From the NCBI RefSeq assembly GCF_000011245.1, contig NC_004193.1, positions 2,644,501 to 2,708,500 of the forward strand: a stretch of DNA of 64,000 nucleotides. Direction: 5' to 3'. Made by a program: the position numbers and the translations under genes. Below are positions 1 through 7,941 of the stretch, piece after piece. Origin of the DNA: Oceanobacillus iheyensis HTE831 (GTDB lineage Bacteria > Bacillota > Bacilli > Bacillales > Amphibacillaceae). The notes under the pieces are model-generated. The model searched no databases and was not told the origin of the DNA. It worked only from the letters and a program-made list of their open reading frames with translations. Each line of letters opens with the position of its first letter. Positions within the stretch are counted from its first letter, which is position 1.

Positions 1-119
1 AATTTGTATATATTTATTTGAAAATTAGTTCTAATTATCAATGGTTACCTTTTTCGTTTAATGATAGTTATATATGGGTATATTTTAACTAACTTCATAG
101 ATTAAAGGAGAATTATTTG

Positions 120-326
120 ATGAGATTATATACTGTAACACCAAACGTAGATGCAACTGGATGGTTTATAAAATTAGAAAATGTAGCACCCGAGGAATTA
201 TATGATTCGAAAGACGAAGCGGTTAGTGCTGCAACGCAAATGGCAAAGGAAAACACACCTAGTACAGTGCAGATATTAGATGGTGATAATAATGTAGAAG
301 ATGAGTATCATTACAAAGGTGTCTAA
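120..326 (+). CDS. DUF2188 domain protein
   Basis: Small soluble protein of 68 residues with the DUF2188 pattern: a Val/Pro strand, then GW, a charged strand, a SKDEAV..A...AKE helix, and a final strand with ILDGDNNVEDEYHY. The family is widespread and has no settled function. AGGAG at 106-110 serves either an in-frame TTG at 117 or ATG at 120; ATG has the better spacing (9 nt). There is no operon partner, because a repeat region follows at once. Confidence 0.75.
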   Translation: MRLYTVTPNVDATGWFIKLENVAPEELYDSKDEAVSAATQMAKENTPSTVQILDGDNNVEDEYHYKGV

Positions 327-335
327 ATATAAACG

Positions 336-690
336 AACAAAAGCGCAAGCGCCCGTATAGAAAACGAAGGGAGCGCGCCCCTATTCTTTAGGGGGTGGTT
401 CGACGGATGTCGAACTTCCTCTTTCCTTTGAGATATAGGAATCACGGTGAGGCGACGAACCCGATGATGACTTTCACCATGGCTTAAGTGCGACTATGCC
501 TCACAAAGAACATTCGGCAGTCTTCTTTTCACCATGGCATAAGTGCGACTATGCCTCACAAAGAACATTCGGCAGTCTTCTTTATTATAGGGTGATTTCG
601 TGAAGTCACCTAGTTTCTGGGCGCTGGAGCTAGACATGGCTAGATAACTTCGTAAGTTTATACACCGCTGCTTAATTTTATAAATTAACA
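336..690. repeat. Composite dispersed repeat, copy A, with internal 55-bp duplication
   Basis: A gene-free stretch. It opens with the block ACAAAAGCGCAAGCGCCCGT and ends with a GCGCTGGAGCTAGACATGGC-type block followed by AATTTTATAA. The same blocks in the same order occur at 57926-58125, with diverged sequence between them. About 472-581 is a near-exact tandem duplication of a 55-bp segment beginning TTCACCATGG. A short hairpin CCCCTA/TAGGGG lies near 380. I recall similar repeats in other Bacillaceae genomes. The long minus-strand frame through it is repeat-derived and has no gene support. Confidence 0.6.
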
Positions 691-699
691 TAAGATAAT

Positions 700-727
700 G
701 GGCTAATCTTAACTGATTAGCCCTTTT
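700..727 (+). terminator. Rho-independent terminator
   Basis: Stem GGGCTAATC/GATTAGCCC with a 6-nt loop followed by TTTT. It closes transcription coming through copy A of the repeat. Confidence 0.7.
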
Positions 728-847
728 CTTTGGTTTGAAGCTATTTAGATTTTTACCTATTTCTATTATAGTTGAGTAATTCCCCCTTACCTTCTATTAC
801 ATTTTTCTCTATACATAAATATAGAGAAATTTTTAAGGAGGATTAAA

Positions 848-997
848 TTGAATAACCACAACGATAATAGAAGAAATCAAGACAAAATTTATTATTCAAA
901 AAGGCGAAATTCTCACCATCATTCTTCAAATCATCATAATCATAAACCCGACTCTCATTGTAATTGTATATATGAATGTACATGTTTTGGCCGTTAG
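848..997 (+). CDS. His/Cys-rich micro-protein (49 aa)
   Basis: Not recognised. A TTG start sits 6 nt after a perfect AAGGAGG (835-841). The frame runs 49 codons to TAG. The protein is polar at the N-terminus (many Asn, Arg, Gln), then has HHHSSNHHNH, and ends with a CNC...CTC cysteine cluster. That composition suggests metal binding or a spore-coat role, but this is inference only. The stop codon directly abuts the truncated end of the group II intron remnant at 998, so the C-terminus may be native or may have been created by that junction. An inverted repeat (TCTCTATA/TATAGAGA near 807-828) lies just upstream. Confidence 0.5.
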   Translation: MNNHNDNRRNQDKIYYSKRRNSHHHSSNHHNHKPDSHCNCIYECTCFGR

Positions 998-1367
998 CAT
1001 TACTATGACCTCTGCTGACTTCTTGTGATTCACTAAGATGTCACCATCTTGGTTGTGCTGGTTCGTTATCATTCAACTCCCACTGCACCTTCACAAGACC
1101 TCCCCCGGTAAGAGTGAAAACTTTCCTCCCGTATAACTGTTAGATTTACTGTATAGGTTTCGGGCAGTATTGGACTTTGTCTTGATATGCAGACTTATCC
1201 GACCTAATCCAGCCTTCTATCTAATTTCTGTTCGTCAGTTCAGGAGTTTGCGTCCGGCTTCCTTCAGCCACTACCTCACGATAGCCACCTTGCCTTTCGC
1301 TAACAGTTCCTACTGCCAAGCCTGTAGTGGACTTTCACCACCAAGTTTCCTCCCCTGCAGGGCACAC
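998..1367 (-). mobile_element. Truncated group II intron (5' RNA domains, no maturase)
   Basis: Read on the minus strand it begins GTGTGCCC, matching the group II 5' consensus GUGYG. It continues with intron core landmarks: GTGAAAGTCC, AACTGTTAGCGAAAGGCAAG, CTGAAGGAAGCCGGACGCAA, ACAAAGTCC, TTACCGGGGGAGGTCT and finally GAAGTCAGCAGAGGTCATAG, the segment that precedes the intron-encoded protein. The layout resembles the O. iheyensis group IIC intron as I recall it. The reverse transcriptase ORF and domains V-VI are missing; the sequence stops at the micro-ORF. The 5' end lies just beyond a terminator hairpin, the usual landing site of IIC introns. The plus-strand frame across it is an antisense artefact. 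Confidence 0.75.
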
Positions 1368-1372
1368 ATAGA

Positions 1373-1408
1373 AAAAATGACCACTCATTCTTGAAAGTGG
1401 TCATTTTT
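1373..1408 (-). terminator. Terminator of the glycosyltransferase pseudogene
   Basis: Perfect stem AAAAATGACCACT / AGTGGTCATTTTT. It ends the minus-strand unit coming from 3260 and is the apparent insertion landmark of the group II intron. Confidence 0.8.
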
Positions 1409-1442
1409 CTGTTTAACTACTTATTTTTCTTTAAGTGAGACT

Positions 1443-2505
1443 TCATTCAGTAGGGCGGGTTCTCTCACTGTCTGTTACACAAGTGTTTAAAAGCTGTTCA
1501 TTTGATAAAATTCTTTTATCATTAGGTCGGTATTCTTTTGCTTTTCCGTTATGATATTTCGAAAGGTCCTTATCCCCAGTATACCAATAACAAACACATA
1601 ATTGTAAATGAGGATACCAAGTAGAGTAGTCCTTCAATTGAAAACCCATATTATTCTCAGCTTCCTTCTCCAGGGCTAGCTTATACCAAACAATCGCTTT
1701 TTGATATTGCAATCTCTCTTTATACAAATCTCCTAAACGACAAGAAACCTCTGGCCTCGGTATATCAAATGCCAAAGATTGTAGGAGACAATCAATTTCT
1801 CTCTCGGGATTTTCAAGTATTCGATAACAATTTGCCATATAAATGCATGCACGAATATTATCTTCTATCCAACCTTCTCTTGTCATTAGAAATTCTAAAT
1901 ACTTATCAATCGCTTCTTGAAAACGTTTATGATCTTTCAATTCGTTTGCAAAATAAAATAAATCCCTCGCCGTAAACTCAATTTCACTTTTTTCATTTTC
2001 TCATAAATTTTAATATTTCTATCGCTATCTTTTTTATCTGAAAAATTTGGTTGATGAATGATTGAAATCTCGGTATCTAATACTTTACCATTTACAGCCA
2101 AATATTCATGAACATTACCATACCATAAAAAATTCCTTGAACGTTTCACTAAGCGATGGCGTTTAAAGGAGAATGTAGGGTTACCATATTCATCTGTAGC
2201 AGTAATATATTTCATCGTTACGACATCATAAGTTGATTCAAGTTTATTCTTTAATCTTATTATTGCTTCTATATTTTTATCATCTATAATATCATCTGCA
2301 TCTAAAACTAGAATATAGTCCTTAGTTGCCTTTGAAAATGAAAAGTTTCTAGCTTTTGCAAAAGAATCGACCCATTCAAACTCAAAAATTTTTTCTGTAT
2401 ATTGTTTCGCTATATCAATCGTACTATCTATTGATCCAGTATCTACAATTATTATTTCATCACAAAAACGTTTTTCACGATCATACATAGACTAATACTA
2501 ATCAT
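1443..2505 (-). pseudogene. Family 2 glycosyltransferase with TPR tail, broken twice
   Basis: The intact family (about 370 aa in Bacillus) has an N-terminal GT-A domain and C-terminal tetratricopeptide repeats. ATG at 2505, after GGAGGT, gives MISISLCMIVKN, the family's N-terminus. The frame then jumps to CDEIIIVDTGSIDST, so about 15 codons are missing and the frame is lost. The DxD region (VLDADD) and KRSRNFLWYGNVHE are intact. A second frameshift lies in a T6 run at 1988-1993 (A6 on the coding strand). One extra A would restore EKMKKSEIEFTARDLFYFANELKDHKRF-type sequence into the TPR part, which ends near 1443. It follows the two LXG-accessory genes on the same strand. Confidence 0.8.
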
Positions 2506-2570
2506 AACTTACCTCCACCAATATTTATTTAAAATATTGTATGATGAAGGTATCCCTACTGATATAACCT

Positions 2571-2843
2571 TTATATATTAAAGTTTTTTGCCGAATTTTT
2601 TTCTGCTTCTTCTAGGGATTCTACTACCAATTTAGTTGATTTCACATGTTGTTCAGCTAGTTGCTGATACGTTTGAAATATTTGCTTCATATTTTGGTTA
2701 ATTTCATTGATTTTTTCTGAAAAGTTCATAAGACTTTGTCCAACAGGCGGTTCTTGAATGTCAATATGTAAATTTGCAATTGTTTCATTTAAGAATAAAA
2801 GTTTTTGCTCAACTTGCGCAACATCTAATTTAATCTCATTCAT
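2571..2843 (-). CDS. YwqI/YxiC-type (DUF5344) LXG-associated helical protein
   Basis: A 90-residue, all-helical, Gln/Glu-rich protein with heptad character (KLDVAQVEQKLLFLNETIANL...). It matches the small second gene of Bacillus ywqH-ywqI-ywqJ and yxiB-yxiC-yxiD loci. There it accompanies an LXG polymorphic toxin exported by type VII secretion and probably acts as a targeting partner. Its ATG directly follows the TAG of the upstream gene, so translation is coupled. The expected LXG toxin gene is absent downstream; a broken glycosyltransferase gene follows instead. Confidence 0.7.
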   Translation of the reverse strand: MNEIKLDVAQVEQKLLFLNETIANLHIDIQEPPVGQSLMNFSEKINEINQNMKQIFQTYQQLAEQHVKSTKLVVESLEEAEKNSAKNFNI

Positions 2844-3260
2844 CTATGTATACTGCTCCTCTCGCTTCATCACTTCTAGATCATTCAATCGAAATTCTTG
2901 ATGTTTAATATCAGATTCTAATACAGCAATTTCTGAACATAATGTATCCTTAGTTTTCAAAAGTGTATGTAAAATCTGTTCTAATTGAATCCTTGAAACA
3001 TGATGATAGCTTTCCCGGATGTTTTCTTGTCGCATAGATTCAAATTGTTCCGCAAAGTCTCCTGTCCATGTAGTCCGAGTCAATGATGGTTGTTCCCAAT
3101 GTTTTTTACTTTGATCATATTCTTGCTGATATATTTCTACATCGCTAATTACTTGTTCTAACCGCTCTAAGTCTTCTCTTCTCTGATTCATTTGATAATT
3201 TAAGTTATAAATTTGCTCATGAACATTACTCATTTGTAAATCAATTGAATGTAAAGCCAT
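2844..3260 (-). CDS. YwqH-like (DUF5082) LXG-associated protein
   Basis: A 138-residue coiled-coil protein with a central W-x-G motif (TTWTGDFAEQFE, about residues 63-74), as in WXG/ESX-like helical hairpins. Family members are the first gene of LXG toxin loci in Bacillus and are thought to work with type VII secretion. It is followed with no gap by the DUF5344 gene. No LXG or immunity gene lies within the unit, so the pair looks orphaned. The sequence supports the family call; export function here is inferred. Confidence 0.75.
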   Translation of the reverse strand: MALHSIDLQMSNVHEQIYNLNYQMNQRREDLERLEQVISDVEIYQQEYDQSKKHWEQPSLTRTTWTGDFAEQFESMRQENIRESYHHVSRIQLEQILHTLLKTKDTLCSEIAVLESDIKHQEFRLNDLEVMKREEQYT

Positions 3261-3452
3261 TCAAACACCCCACTTCAAAATCAGAAAAATCCCATTATAT
3301 CTTCATATTATATCGACAAATCCAATCCTTTCGTAGAGTAGAATAGCACTGTTTTTATCTTAAATTCAAAGAAAATCAGTCAAAAAGAACTAAGTAATTA
3401 GTATCATCTTTAAAATATTTCTAAAAATAGGATAAATCCGTTATTTTCCCAT

Positions 3453-3485
3453 AAAAAAAACTGCCTCTATACGAGACAGTTTTTC
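3453..3485 (-). terminator. topB terminator
   Basis: Stem AAAACTGCCTC / GAGACAGTTTT, with one mismatch and a T-rich tail on the minus strand, just after the topB stop codon. Confidence 0.75.
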
Positions 3486-3490
3486 ATACT

Positions 3491-5653
3491 TTATTCATCA
3501 TTTTTTAGTTTAGCTAAAGCGTCAGCTAAGGCATTATTTTTAAATCCTTCATCTTGTTTATTCAAATATTTCTTCACATCTTTCTTTGACACACGTTGTT
3601 TTTTCTCTTTCTCTTTTCTAGCTTGGAATGTAGATAATTTTTCACGATGTCCACACTTACAAGTGAATATTTGTCCTTCACCTTCTCCACGAAGTTCTAA
3701 TCGTTTATGACAGTTTGGACAGCGTGCATTCGTAAACTTGGCAATATTTTTCTTACCTCCACATGAGCGGTCCTGGCATACCAATTTCTTTCCGTGTTTA
3801 TTTTTAATTTCTAACATAAGTTTTCCGCACTTTGGACATTTTGTTCCAGTCATATTATCATGTTTGAACGTTTCACTACTTTGCTTAATTTCTGTAACTG
3901 CTTCTTTTGTATATGATTTAATTTCTTTTATAAATTGATCTTTCTTCAATTTACCTTCCGCAATCAGAGATAATTTTTGTTCCCATTCTGCAGTTAACAA
4001 AGGAGAACGCAATTCTTCTGGTGCGAGATCTAGAAGTTGGCGACCCGTTTGTGTTAAATAAATATTTCTTCCTTTTAATTCTATATAGCTATTCATAAAT
4101 AGTTTCTCAATAATATCTGCACGAGTTGCTACGGTACCTATACCACCCGTTTCTTTAATCGTATCTACCAATTCTTTTTTATTCGTACCCATATAGCGAG
4201 TTGGATTTTCCATCGCTTGCAAAATGGTACCTTCTGTAAAACGTTCCGGTGGCTTTGTTTCTCCCTCTTTTAATTCAACTTTTAATGTTAGTTTACTTCC
4301 TTTAGTAACGTTTAATGGTTGTATTTCATCTTCTTCATCGTTATGTTTATAAATTTCTTTCCATCCGAGTCTTTTCGTTACTTTGCCGTTCGCTATAAAT
4401 TGTTCGCCTGCAATATCAATCGTAATTGTTGTCTGCTCATATTCCATAGGATCTGACAAAGCTGCCAGAAATCTTTGTACAATTAAATGATAGATCTTTT
4501 TTTCTTTATCATCTAATGCAGTCCAAACAACTGGAACTTCCGTTGGAATAATCGCATGATGATCTGTTACTTTTGCATTGTCTACAACTGATTTATTCAA
4601 TCGTAATTCTTTATTTAAAATGGTATTTGCTATTTTTGCATATTCATCTACACCACATGCTTTCACACGATCCTTTAAAGTAGATACAATATCAGTAGAT
4701 AAATGCCTTGAATCTGTGCGAGGATACGTTACTAGTTTATGCTGTTCATATAGCTTCTGCATTACGGACAATGTCTGCTTACCCGAAAATTGGAATATAC
4801 GGTTCGCATCCCGTTGTAAATCCGTTAAATCATATAATCCTTGAGCATGTTTCTTTTTTAGTTTTTTATCTACATGGACTACCGTAGCTTGTTTATTACT
4901 TAATTTTTCTTCTAACTTAATTGCCTCATTTTTAGAAAAGATGCGGTTTTGGTTTTCATCATTCTTCCATAGAAAACGATGACCTTTGGTTGTTTTTGCT
5001 TCTAATTGATAGAATTTTTTCGGTTGGAAATTTTTGATTTCTTGTTCTCTTAACGATACCATTTCCAGTGTAGGTGTTTGCACACGACCACTAGAAAGTT
5101 GAGCATTATGTTTCGTTGTTAATGCTCGTGTAGCATTAAGTCCGACATACCAATCGGCTTCCGAGCGTGCTACAGCGGATTGATATAAATTCCAATAATT
5201 CTTTCCAGGCTTTAATTGTTTAAATCCATCTTTTATTGCTTTCTCTGTCACCGAACTAATCCAAAGACGCTTAATTGGCTTTTTCACTCTTGCTTTTTCA
5301 ATAATCCACCGAGCTACTAATTCCCCTTCTCTACCAGCATCTGTAGCAATAACAATTTCTACAACATCTTGACGGTTTAGTTGAGTTTTTACCGACTGAA
5401 ATTGCTTCCCAGTCTTTTTCATAACCACAAGCTTCAAATGGTCTGGAAGCATTGGTAAATCTTCCATTCGCCATGTTTTATATTTACTATCATACATATC
5501 TGGATCTGCCAATGTAACTAAATGCCCTAAAGCCCAGGTTACAATATACTTTGATCCTTCTAAAAATCCATTTCCTTTTTTATGGCATCCGAGCACTTTT
5601 GCAATATCTCGACCTACGGATGGCTTTTCTGCTAAGACTACTGTTTTACTCAT
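3491..5653 (-). CDS. topB: DNA topoisomerase III
   Basis: Type IA topoisomerase of 720 aa that relaxes and decatenates DNA through a 5'-phosphotyrosine intermediate. The TOPRIM domain is N-terminal (AEKPSVGRDIAKVLG at 8-22, DAGREGE at 105-111). The catalytic tyrosine is Y310 in TYPRTDSRHLS. A C-terminal zinc ribbon of CPKCGK, CQDRSCGG, CPNCHK and CKCG clusters spans about 610-670, followed by a basic tail. Length and layout are normal for Bacillus TopB. ATG is preceded by GAGGAG at good spacing. It is monocistronic. Confidence 0.96.
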   Translation of the reverse strand: MSKTVVLAEKPSVGRDIAKVLGCHKKGNGFLEGSKYIVTWALGHLVTLADPDMYDSKYKTWRMEDLPMLPDHLKLVVMKKTGKQFQSVKTQLNRQDVVEIVIATDAGREGELVARWIIEKARVKKPIKRLWISSVTEKAIKDGFKQLKPGKNYWNLYQSAVARSEADWYVGLNATRALTTKHNAQLSSGRVQTPTLEMVSLREQEIKNFQPKKFYQLEAKTTKGHRFLWKNDENQNRIFSKNEAIKLEEKLSNKQATVVHVDKKLKKKHAQGLYDLTDLQRDANRIFQFSGKQTLSVMQKLYEQHKLVTYPRTDSRHLSTDIVSTLKDRVKACGVDEYAKIANTILNKELRLNKSVVDNAKVTDHHAIIPTEVPVVWTALDDKEKKIYHLIVQRFLAALSDPMEYEQTTITIDIAGEQFIANGKVTKRLGWKEIYKHNDEEDEIQPLNVTKGSKLTLKVELKEGETKPPERFTEGTILQAMENPTRYMGTNKKELVDTIKETGGIGTVATRADIIEKLFMNSYIELKGRNIYLTQTGRQLLDLAPEELRSPLLTAEWEQKLSLIAEGKLKKDQFIKEIKSYTKEAVTEIKQSSETFKHDNMTGTKCPKCGKLMLEIKNKHGKKLVCQDRSCGGKKNIAKFTNARCPNCHKRLELRGEGEGQIFTCKCGHREKLSTFQARKEKEKKQRVSKKDVKKYLNKQDEGFKNNALADALAKLKNDE

Positions 5654-5818
5654 TTATGTACTCCTCATTTCGAAGATAATTATTATCTATATTATTTCAT
5701 TGTTTACTGTAACATATTTTCCTCAAACTGTACGGCATGATGCAATCACACCATCGTCTCCATAACCATATTATAAACTACAAAACACCGAGTTTTATTA
5801 CGAAAGAGGATGTTCATC

Positions 5819-6445
5819 ATGCTGATATATGCTGGAATGCTCTTACTTGTTATGGCAGTTAGCTTGGACGGATTAGGCGTTGGAATCACATACGGAATGC
5901 GTAAAATAAAAGTTCCGTTTATTGCAATTTTAATAATTATGATTTGTTCAGGATGCATTGTCTACACCTCGATGACAATTGGAGAGTTATTAAGCAATAT
6001 TTTATCTACGAAGATTACGAGTATGTTAGGTGGTAGTATATTAATTTTCCTTGGGATTTTCTCTCTTATCAATATATTTCGTTCCAAAAATGATTCTAAG
6101 CACTCAGAGGAATTACATGATCCATCAAAGTTAGAAAATCTTAAAACAGTGATGTCAACACCAGATAATGCAGATTTAGATAAATCAGGAGTGATTACGG
6201 TTGGCGAAGCATTCTTGTTAGGGCTAGCACTTGCATTAGATGCTTTTGGCGCTGGAATTGGGGCTGCAATGCTTGGCTATCCACCTTTCACCACAGCAAT
6301 TTTAACTGCTGTGATGAGTGGATTATTCTTGAAATGCGGTATTCAATTAGGCAGTTTTCTCTCTAAAAACCAGAAACTTCGCAGACTGTCATTTTTACCG
6401 CCAGCAATTTTAATAAGTATTGGCGTTCTAAATTTATTTGGATAA
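5819..6445 (+). CDS. ytaF: Sporulation membrane protein YtaF (MntP-like)
   Basis: Polytopic membrane protein of 208 aa with two homologous halves of three helices. Each half carries the acidic signature of the MntP/YtaF family (AVSLDGLGVGITYG and ALALDAFGAGIGAAM), split by a charged central loop. YtaF is known from Bacillus sporulation screens; relatives export manganese. The upstream ATG at 5810 overlaps the ribosome-binding site AAAGAGG (5803-5809), so ATG at 5819 is the likelier start. It is monocistronic with its own terminator. Confidence 0.85.
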   Translation: MLIYAGMLLLVMAVSLDGLGVGITYGMRKIKVPFIAILIIMICSGCIVYTSMTIGELLSNILSTKITSMLGGSILIFLGIFSLINIFRSKNDSKHSEELHDPSKLENLKTVMSTPDNADLDKSGVITVGEAFLLGLALALDAFGAGIGAAMLGYPPFTTAILTAVMSGLFLKCGIQLGSFLSKNQKLRRLSFLPPAILISIGVLNLFG

Positions 6446-6452
6446 TAAATAT

Positions 6453-6497
6453 AATATCCCAGCAAAGACGAATGATTGTCTCTAACTGGGATATTTC
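6453..6497 (+). terminator. ytaF terminator
   Basis: Outer stem AATATCCCAG / CTGGGATATT (6453-6462 with 6486-6495) enclosing a smaller AGAC/GTCT stem, then TTCTCT. Confidence 0.7.
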
Positions 6498-6507
6498 TCT
6501 GTGTATT

Positions 6508-6576
6508 TTAAATCAACGATATAATAAAGCTGATTACTACAATAGCACCAATGATCATTAATATTGTACGTAACAT
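6508..6576 (-). CDS. Possible 22-aa single-span membrane peptide
   Basis: The ATG frame encodes MLRTILMIIGAIVVISFIIS plus two residues: one hydrophobic helix with a basic N-terminus. It is preceded by GGATGG at 6-nt spacing, inside the gap between ytaF and the AEC transporter. It is too short for coding statistics. A start, a ribosome-binding site and a clean transmembrane helix in so short a gap argue for a real gene, but chance is possible. Confidence 0.4.
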   Translation of the reverse strand: MLRTILMIIGAIVVISFIISLI

Positions 6577-6641
6577 GGCAATCCATCCTTTCCTTTTGCC
6601 TTTGTTTCTTACAATACCCAATCATTCAAATAAAAAAACAT

Positions 6642-7538
6642 TTAAGTAATAATATTTAGAAGTATGGTTAATGTGATAACACTTACGATTGTTGAAATAA
6701 AGGTAATACTGGATACTAACTCTGGCTCAGTATCAAATTCAATAGCATACATTGTTGTCGTTGCCGCAGTCGGCATTGCTGAAATAATTATAAGCACAGT
6801 TGCAATTAATGGGTCTACATCAATAATACTAACGAATAACCAAGCAATCAAAGGTGCAATAATCATTTTTAATGATACCGATGATACAACAACTTGCCAA
6901 TCTAACTTCAACCCAATTAATGACCCTAATTGCATTCCTAACATGATCATCATAACCGGAATTGCCGCATCACCAACCATCGTTAAGGTAGAATGAATAA
7001 AATCAGGTATAGTTATCGACAGCCAAGAACAGATGAATGCGAAAACTGCTGCATATGTAGTAGGCATTTTCAGGACATTTTTCATTGCCTTTTTCATACC
7101 ACTTGTACTGCGAGACGCATAATATACACCAAAAAAATTATTCTGCAAGGCTTGAACAACCATAATAAATATCGCATATGGAACGGCTGCTGGCCCTATA
7201 CTAAACAAAACTACTGGCAATCCGTAATTTCCAGAATTCATAAATCCTGTTGCTAAAATGGCGGCACTTTCTTTATTCGAATTCCATCCGAATAGTTTTG
7301 CTAATACTTTATTTATAAAAACCATAATGAAAAATAGTGCGAACATATAAATTACTATAATTACAAAGCCACTATCGAAAGTTGCATCATATAACGTTAC
7401 AAAAACTAAAGCTGGCGTTAATATGTATAAGCAAACAGCAGATACAGATTTCACATCTAATAAGCGAATACGCTGTAATATAAATCCCGATGCAAAAACT
7501 GCCATAATTGGCATAATAACCTCAATAAACAAACTCAT
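6642..7538 (-). CDS. AEC-family (auxin efflux carrier) permease
   Basis: A 298-residue integral membrane protein with about ten helices in two halves. It has the AEC signatures of an N-terminal PIMAVFASGFILQRIRLLD, a central GFMNSGNYGLPVVLF, and VGDAAIPVMMIMLGMQLG in the second half. Bacterial members (YwkB, YfdV, MleP-like) move small organic acids such as malate or malonate. No enzyme gene next to it reveals the substrate. ATG start; single gene. Confidence 0.85.
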   Translation of the reverse strand: MSLFIEVIMPIMAVFASGFILQRIRLLDVKSVSAVCLYILTPALVFVTLYDATFDSGFVIIVIYMFALFFIMVFINKVLAKLFGWNSNKESAAILATGFMNSGNYGLPVVLFSIGPAAVPYAIFIMVVQALQNNFFGVYYASRSTSGMKKAMKNVLKMPTTYAAVFAFICSWLSITIPDFIHSTLTMVGDAAIPVMMIMLGMQLGSLIGLKLDWQVVVSSVSLKMIIAPLIAWLFVSIIDVDPLIATVLIIISAMPTAATTTMYAIEFDTEPELVSSITFISTIVSVITLTILLNIIT

Positions 7539-7611
7539 TTAAACATCTCCATCTATCATAGTACTCTCCTATTAGTTTACCATATAACGTCAAGAGTCAG
7601 ATAAGATACCC

Positions 7612-7640
7612 TTGACAAATAATCTAGGTTGCTTCATAAT
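7612..7640 (+). promoter_or_regulatory. SigA-type promoter of a structured RNA
   Basis: A perfect -35 TTGACA (7612-7617), a 17-bp spacer and CATAAT (7635-7640) as -10. Transcription would start near 7647, about 295 nt ahead of the next coding region. Confidence 0.7.
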
Positions 7641-7646
7641 GTATTA

Positions 7647-7899
7647 GTTAAGAGGTAACATTTAGTGATGATCTGGCATTCTGCTATGTTTTAGGGAAGA
7701 TGCTTATTCACACTGGCGCGACTAAGGGGTCGCAAGGATGTAAGAGCAGGTAGGGCTTACATTGCTTAAGTAGAAACATCAAGTAGGAAAATAACCGCGG
7801 TAAATAATATAAAAAATGAAGATTAATCTTAGAATGAAAAAATTATAAAGTGTTACTTTAACTATAAAAGGGTACTCTTTTAAGAAGGGTACCCTTTTT
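7647..7899 (+). ncRNA. Candidate structured RNA or riboswitch leader upstream of cvfB
   Basis: About 250 nt without an ORF lie between a strong promoter and an intrinsic terminator (stem AAAGGGTAC 7867-7875 / GTACCCTTT 7889-7897, then TTT). Inside are GC-richer helices unlike the surrounding AT-rich sequence: GCGAC TAAGGG GTCGC near 7718-7734, and GATGTAAG ... CTTACATT about 7737-7763 around the loop AGCAGGTAGGG. This may be a free small RNA or a terminating leader of cvfB. It lacks landmarks of SRP RNA, tmRNA, 6S, RNase P or a standard riboswitch that I could recognise. Confidence 0.5.
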
Positions 7900-7941
7900 C
7901 CAATCCATACATAAAACCAAACAAAGAAAGGATTGTTGTGC

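Noticed and set aside
494..691. 65-aa minus-strand frame
   Set aside because: Lies wholly in the dispersed repeat and its 55-bp duplication; no ribosome-binding site.
1170..1394. 74-aa plus-strand frame (MDFVLICRLIRPN...)
   Set aside because: It is the antisense of conserved group II intron RNA domains; such frames recur wherever the intron does.
7666..7705. TPP-riboswitch-like words (GATCTGG, then AGGGAAGATG)
   Set aside because: The essential CUGAGA/ACCC half is absent and no thiamine gene follows; the likeness covers only short words.
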